This document shows positions 59,015 through 64,000 of a stretch of 64,000 nucleotides of DNA, one piece after another (positions within the stretch are counted from its first letter, which is position 1; each line of letters starts with the position of its first letter). The position numbers and the translations under genes were made by a program. Source of the DNA: Trichoplax adhaerens (Eukaryota > Placozoa > Uniplacotomia > Trichoplacea > Trichoplacidae); the NCBI RefSeq assembly GCF_000150275.1, contig NW_002060943.1:12423533-12487532 (forward strand), in the 5' to 3' direction. The notes under the pieces were generated by a model, which made no database searches, was not told where the DNA came from, and was given only the letters and a program-made list of their open reading frames with translations.

Positions 59015-60234
59015 ATGGCTTTCACATTCTATTATCCAGTAGAATCTGCTTTCGATAGAAGAAATGCCTACTATCAATCACCGTGGTGGTAAGTTGATAG
59101 AATGCTAATAAGACCTTTGATGGATGCTTCTGCTATAGAAATAGGCATCAGTCTAGTTGTTGCACTTATTCTCAATAAGTATCGATATGATTCATCGATA
59201 AAGAATCTGTAGTTGTAGATATGTGGCTAGAAAATATTGTGGTGTTATTATGAGCTATCTTCTCGTTTACAATCGGATGACGTAATTAAGAAGCATAAAT
59301 GGATTTATGCTTATTTCTATCATTTTATAGGGGTTCAGTAAGCCACAATTCTCCTCTTGCACTCGCTTCCGATCTATGGTCGAGTCCTTATGATGATTTC
59401 TTCGATAGCGTTCATCGCCCTTATCAATACAGGATTGTTAGGCGCAAGTTAACTCCCGTCAAGCGACAACAATCCGATCCTGAACAATATGCTGAAGATG
59501 CGGAAGAATCCGCTGCTGATGATGAGAAATCGGGTCATAAAGAAGGGTCTAGCCCTTCGAAGGAAACATCAAACAAAGGGGAAAAAAACGCAAAAAAATC
59601 GCAACCAGCTACAAGTCAAGATGACCAACAAACCAAAAAGGCACGCTTCGAGGAAAGATTGCCATCGTCTAAGAAGAATGCTGGTAAAAAAAGTAGAAAT
59701 AAAAAATCGACAATCGCTAGTAACTATCGTGGGTTGGGACCTTGGTTACCAACGCTTGTGAGTAGACCATGGCACAACATTGCTGATGTACTTGAAGATA
59801 TGACCCCAGACAATATCTTTGGTTGGCATCATCAAAACGGTGAAAGCGATAACGAAAGTTCGTCATCGGATAGCAATGCACAAGATGTTGTAACATCTAG
59901 ATCCCATATAGAAAGTAGAACTCAAAAGAATGGTCAAGATAATTACACCTATTATAAATCCTCTTTTAAGAAACAAAATGGTGAGAGTAAAACAGTGATT
60001 ACCCAAAGTATCGGCGATCAGAAACATACTCTCGCAACAATCGTTGATGCTGAAGGTAACGAACGTCGAAGTGAAGACTATGTCAACGTTGAAGAAGATA
60101 AAATTGAAGAATTTAAAGAAAGTTTGAAAAGATTACAGAGTGGTGGATTGAGCGACGCTGCACCTAAAAAGCTTTGCAATGAACCCGCCAACAGCGATGA
60201 GGCAGAAAGTAGAAACGAATCTGTTCAACAGTAA
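59015..60234 (+). CDS. MLF-like stress-associated protein B (2 exons, paralogue of A)
   Basis: Exon 1 is 59015-59088, donor GTAAGT. Exon 2 is 59331-60234, acceptor CATTTTATAG. The junction has the same phase and the same place in the protein as in gene A, giving 325 residues. The N-terminus (MAFTFYYP, NAYYQSPW, SSPYDDFFD, RPYQYRIV) matches A position by position. A highly charged linker (~70-155) with KK and SSKK clusters could hold a nuclear localisation signal. Then come RPWHNIADVLED (170-181) and the conserved block 210-294, with SIGDQKHTLATIVDAEGNE and DYVNVEEDKIEEFKESLK, an MLF-like C-terminal pattern. Only one cysteine, against 15 in A. The divergent arrangement, shared intron and shared heat-shock promoter layout show a tandem-inverted duplication. 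AATAAA near 60633 may end the transcript. The alternative start inside intron 1 (59299) is rejected because exon 1 is conserved in A. Confidence 0.88.
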
Positions 60235-60939
60235 TTAACAGTGACCTTGTTTTAAACGTAATGTGTCGCGTAGTAAAATTCTATATTCCTTATTTTTTGT
60301 ACTTGGCAATGACCAAGTGATTGTCAGTAACATTTTATTAGCATATTATGTTATTTATACGGCAGCAGCATACTTACTATATGCTCTTAGTGATAGTAAG
60401 TTAGATAGCTTCGTTTATCCTTCTATCATAATGAGGACATTTGTGCTTTGTGCTATGTATTCGTGAATGGGTTCGTCCTGATAGTTTAGTAATATCCCGA
60501 ATAATAACACCAAATGCACTAACGATATCCAATCATGTAGAACAAGTTGCCATATGATGTCAATGCGACCTCTATATTAGTATTTGCTGTTCATTTATTA
60601 TTTGTTTACGTATTCTTGTGTGGATATAAAAAAAATAAAGAAATCTTTTATTTGAGCTACAATTGCAAAGCGCAATGATTGCTTCAGTAAGTTTAGACTC
60701 TTGTTTTGCTAGCTGATGGGGATTTAAGCGGGTAAATTACTATTATTTACAACTCATTTATGTTCAAAGTTACTATGACGATAAAATTTTATATTTCGGC
60801 GACGAGTCACGTCAAAATGATTTGACTGCAATCACAAGACTCGTCGTCGGTCGCTGGGTTTTCATCGCTCATGTGAACGTACCATAATTGGGTATAAATG
60901 TATACTTGGAATATTCTTTTCCTAACAATTTATTTTATT
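60235..60939. other. 3' flank of gene B
   Basis: Probable 3' untranslated region up to the AATAAA near 60633, then AT-rich sequence. A 67-codon frame at 60263-60466 is hydrophobic but has no independent support. Confidence 0.4.
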
Positions 60940-61280
60940 CTGCTGTATAGCAGTATTTAGCTGTTTATATTTGCATCTGTTGTATGAAATACTTAATCCT
61001 TAATTGTGTCCCATAAGTCTTAAATTAATGAAGCGCTAGTAATCCATCGATGTCGCTTTTAGATAAGTATTCGTCAGTGAGATTGATACAATCCTATCCA
61101 TCAAAACTGTGCCATGAAATTAGCGTCGTTGCTATACCATTGGACAAGACGATAATCCTCTGGCAATTATACCTATGATAAACGAATTCTCGACGACAAC
61201 TGCAATGACATCTAAGGATCATTGATCTAAGTGATGGCGATGTTCTGTAGAATTCATGAACTAATCTCATCAAGAAATTT
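60940..61280. repeat. Direct repeat, copy 1 (~330 bp)
   Basis: Shares with 61760-62090 a long, ~85% similar-looking stretch: TGTATGAAATACTTAATCC, GTGTCCCATAA-TCTTAAATTAATG, TAGTAATCCAT-GAT, GTCAGTGAGATTGAT. Contains one unit of the 136-bp repeat at its right end. Non-coding. Confidence 0.75.
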
Positions 61281-61759
61281 TAAGTTAATTTTGAGTGCAT
61301 GTATTTACACTATACCAGGTAGTATTGTATTTATGTTAGGAAGCGTATATATTAAGATAATGTAGATATGAAATTTCTTTATATGTATCGCTTTGTGCAG
61401 ATTATGTTCCCATTCATTTAAAAGGGTAGTTAACTAGTATTTACAACTGATTCATGTTCAACGTTTCTATAACAGCAGATGGGTATAAATACGTATAAAT
61501 GTATACTTAGTGTTATGTATGTAAGAATACAGTAACCTGTTGTCCTGCATCTAAAGTGTTAGCATAAAATAAGGTAATAAATTACTAAGTTAAGGGTATA
61601 ATACATCATTATGGTTATGCTATTTAAATGCAGTAAATCCTAAATAAAAGAGACTTGTAGTAAGCTTACTAGGAGGAGTGTATCAAAGTCTCTCGTGCTA
61701 ACGTTAACGACTAAGAGTGGAAGCGCAACGCTTAGAATATACTTTTCCCTGTAATTTAT
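61281..61759. other. Spacer between direct repeats
   Basis: AT-rich. Includes short repeats of GGGTATAAATGTATACTT-type sequence, also seen at 60893. No gene. Confidence 0.5.
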
Positions 61760-62090
61760 TGATTTTATTCTGCTATATGGCAGTACGCAACTGTTTACAC
61801 TTACATGTGGTGTATGAAATACTTAATCCATAACTGTGTCCCATAAATCTTAAATTAATGGACTACTAGTAATCCATAGATATCGCTTTTAGACAAGTAT
61901 TAGTCAGTGAGATTGATGCAATCCTTCCCACCAAAACTGTGTCATGAAACTAGCATCATTGCTATACCCTTGGAAAAGACAGTAATCCGGAAAATTATTC
62001 CTATCATAGACGAATTCTCCTAGATAACTGGAAGTGACATCTTAAGGTCATTGATCTATTTGATGGTAATGTTTTGTAGAATGAATGAAC
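61760..62090. repeat. Direct repeat, copy 2 (~330 bp)
   Basis: Diverged copy of 60940-61280 in the same orientation, about 820 bp away. It leads straight into the 136-bp tandem array. Confidence 0.75.
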
Positions 62091-62530
62091 TAATTTCATG
62101 GAGAAATTCCATACTAATTACTTATTCTACAAACGCTTATGATAAACGAATCCTTCAAGACAACTAAGAATGACGTTTTAATATCACTGATCCAGTTCGT
62201 GGTACTGTTCTAGAGAATGAATGAAGTAATTTCATGAAGAAATTCCATACTAATTACTTATTCTATAAACGCTTATGATAAGCGAATCCTTCAAGACAAC
62301 TGAGAATGACATTTTAATATCATGGATGCAGTTCGTGGTGCTGTTCTAGAGAATGAATAAATTGATTTCATAAAGAAATTCCATACTAATTACTTATTCT
62401 ACAAACGCTTACGATAAACAAATCCTTCAAGGCAACTAAGAATGACATTTTAATATCATGGATGCAGTTCGTGGTGCTGTTCTAGAGAATGAAGGAAATA
62501 ATTTCATGAAGAAATTCTAACTAATTTACT
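62076..62530. repeat. 136-bp tandem array, about 3.5 units
   Basis: CCATACTAATTACTTATTCTA occurs at 62109, 62245 and 62381, exactly 136 bp apart, with a shortened copy near 62517. Units carry AACGCTTA-GATAA-C-AATCCTTCAAG and TTCTAGAGAATGAA. Copies 2-3 are the most alike, so expansion was recent relative to the flanking duplication. Confidence 0.9.
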
Positions 62531-62556
62531 TATTGTACGAACGCTCAGCCTGCAGA

Positions 62557-63663
62557 TTTTGCCATCAAAATTGAGCCTCAAAATTCCAGACTGTAGAATA
62601 GTAGCGATATCATTCACTAGTGTTGAGATAGAGCTTTAGTAGATCATATCGTCTCCCTCTTTCGAATACAACGTATCGCAGGTAATGATGACAAGCTGTA
62701 AGTCTTGTGCGATGGGCTTGCAGTCAATTTAGCCAAAGGTAAAAATAAACTGATTTTAGACTTCCCAAGCGTCATATTTCAGCGGATGATTTATTGCAGC
62801 TACTGGGTATTAGTGTACCAGTGTCTCTATTTACAATTCAACTGGATGGGAAATCAGTTATAACCTTATACTGCTGCAGGCTGTAAGGAACTTTAGAGAC
62901 ATATAACATGGGAGATAGGGTTCGTCTTATTGAATATTATTTACTGGGTTTCCTTCTGGCAAATCATGAAGCAAATCAGAAGGAAATCGAAGTGATGCCG
63001 CGAGCAAGTAGAAACCAAGGTAACCACAACAGATCAAATTAAACGAATGCGAATCGTTGTAAATGTGATTAATAATTGTGACATGGAAGAAATGTTGATT
63101 TCTTGACGATCATCAGATAAAGTAGTTTGTGTACTGCATACGTTGAAATACTTGTAGACTGTACTAAAGGTAGAGAGGATTGATATATCTGTTTTCAATC
63201 TTGTGAATGTGGCTGCAGCCATAGCTCATGTTGCAAGCGCAAGCGATGACTGATCACATAATAACGTGATAGCAGCTACAACGCATTTATACTGATGAAA
63301 TTGCCATAGTATAACCTCAGTCTCGCTTTAAGATCATTAATGATATACGTTCTCGATTTATTGTTGTTATTCTTGCATTAACGTTGCTTAGCATGCTGCA
63401 GAAATTGAGTGATGGTGACTTTATCGGCGTGATAGATTTGGATAATCAGCCAATATACTAGGAGAAGATATAAGCAATGTCTTATTCTTGAAAGACAGTA
63501 ATGACGTCAATTCTTGATCACTTGTTTAATGCACTGTACTCGTAGTATGACAGCTTTTTTCTGTCATTTCGATTTCTTTAGCTACGGCACAAGATCTCAT
63601 CCAAGATAAAGTATCCTCCTATTTATCGTCAACTGTAGATGAAGATCAGTCGAATGATAGGTA
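62557..63663 (+). pseudogene. Decayed protein-coding sequence, unidentified
   Basis: About 1.1 kb that reads as protein over long stretches but is broken by in-frame stops (62594, 62699, 62884, 63104, 63155, 63251, 63459) and at least three frameshifts (near 62775, 63020 and 63460). Readable segments include FRIQRIAGNDDKL, VLCDGLAVNLAKGKNK, LLGISVPVSLFTIQLDG, VNVINNCDMEEMLIS, FNLVNVAAAIAHVASASDD, GDFIGVIDLDNQPIY and LIQDKVSSYLSSTVDEDQ. The pieces are too close together to be separated by introns, which fits a retrocopy or a degenerated large exon. The last segment ends at AG-GTAATA, possibly a remnant donor. I do not recognise the family. Confidence 0.6.
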
Positions 63664-64000
63664 ATATCATATCGTAGACATTCACTCAACGATATCTTAT
63701 TAGCTTTACCTGATTGCGTTTTAATTTCTCGGTTTGTCACAACCGAGATTGTAACACAAGAATTAAACGGGATTCTTTCCTCTAAAGTAGACTTAACTAT
63801 CTAAGCAACTAACTCTAAGCACTCTTTAATCAACCAAACTTAGATTCGAGTCTTAGACGATAGATTACTCACGTTAAGGATCAAAACTTTATTCTAGAAG
63901 CTATTTTATTAAAATGTCCGATTGAACGCACAACTTACAATTACGACTAGCAACTGATAACCATCTGTCATCGACTAACGTAACTAACTCTCAATAAGAA
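63664..64000. other. AT-rich end of window
   Basis: Nothing beyond an 8-bp-arm hairpin at 63727-63748 (TCTCGGTT, 6-nt loop, AACCGAGA). Confidence 0.5.

Noticed and set aside
59489-59761. 90-codon plus frame
   Set aside because: Lies inside exon 2 of gene B in another phase; the Lys-rich composition comes from the charged linker.
1-64000. CRISPR arrays, insertion sequences, operons, ribosome binding sites
   Set aside because: None seen. The tandem repeats are degenerate and lack repeat-spacer structure, and the genes have introns and TATA/heat-shock promoters, so this is eukaryotic DNA.
1-64000. Transposase or reverse-transcriptase genes
   Set aside because: No catalytic motif of either type was recognised in the frames I read.

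Overview
This window looks like nuclear DNA of an intron-rich, AT-rich early-branching animal. The best fit is a placozoan (Trichoplax or a close relative). That call is an inference from a rhodopsin-type GPCR, animal-style 5S rRNA genes, short GT-AG introns (about 80-590 bp) and the absence of CpG islands or recognisable transposons; I could not search a database. Most genes here are split into exons too short to show as long open frames. I rebuilt them by hand from splice signals and checked that reading phase is kept across every junction.

Layout. 1-11.0 kb is gene-poor and carries several degenerate tandem arrays. 11.0-12.2 kb holds an intronless class A GPCR. 12.2-17.8 kb is AT-rich and empty. 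17.8-31.4 kb is the gene-dense core: a peroxisomal enoyl-CoA isomerase/hydratase-family enzyme ending in SKL (minus, 4 exons), a short single-membrane-segment protein (plus), a complete secreted RNase T2 (minus, 10 exons), two convergent 5S rRNA genes, and a two-RRM RNA-binding protein (minus, 10 exons). 33.8-35.6 kb has a candidate exon and a four-copy tandem array in which each copy contains a 113-nt exon-like block. 36.5-37.9 kb is a ~120-bp degenerate satellite. 38-48.5 kb shows no firm gene. 48.6-50.8 kb is a C2H2 zinc-finger gene (2 exons). 56.8-60.2 kb is a divergent pair of paralogous two-exon genes with an MLF-like C-terminus, sharing a ~0.94-kb intergenic region that contains heat-shock elements next to TATA boxes for both genes. 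60.9-62.5 kb is duplicated and repetitive, and 62.6-63.7 kb is a decayed coding sequence.

Functional logic. The clearest regulatory unit is the 56.8-60.2 kb pair: two duplicated, oppositely transcribed genes, each with its own heat-shock element and TATA box, which suggests stress induction. The other genes are unrelated housekeeping or signalling functions: peroxisomal lipid metabolism, lysosomal/secreted RNA degradation, RNA binding, Pol III 5S transcription, receptor signalling and transcription control. Palindromic TACAGTACTGTA clusters recur upstream of several gene starts in the 19-36 kb section.
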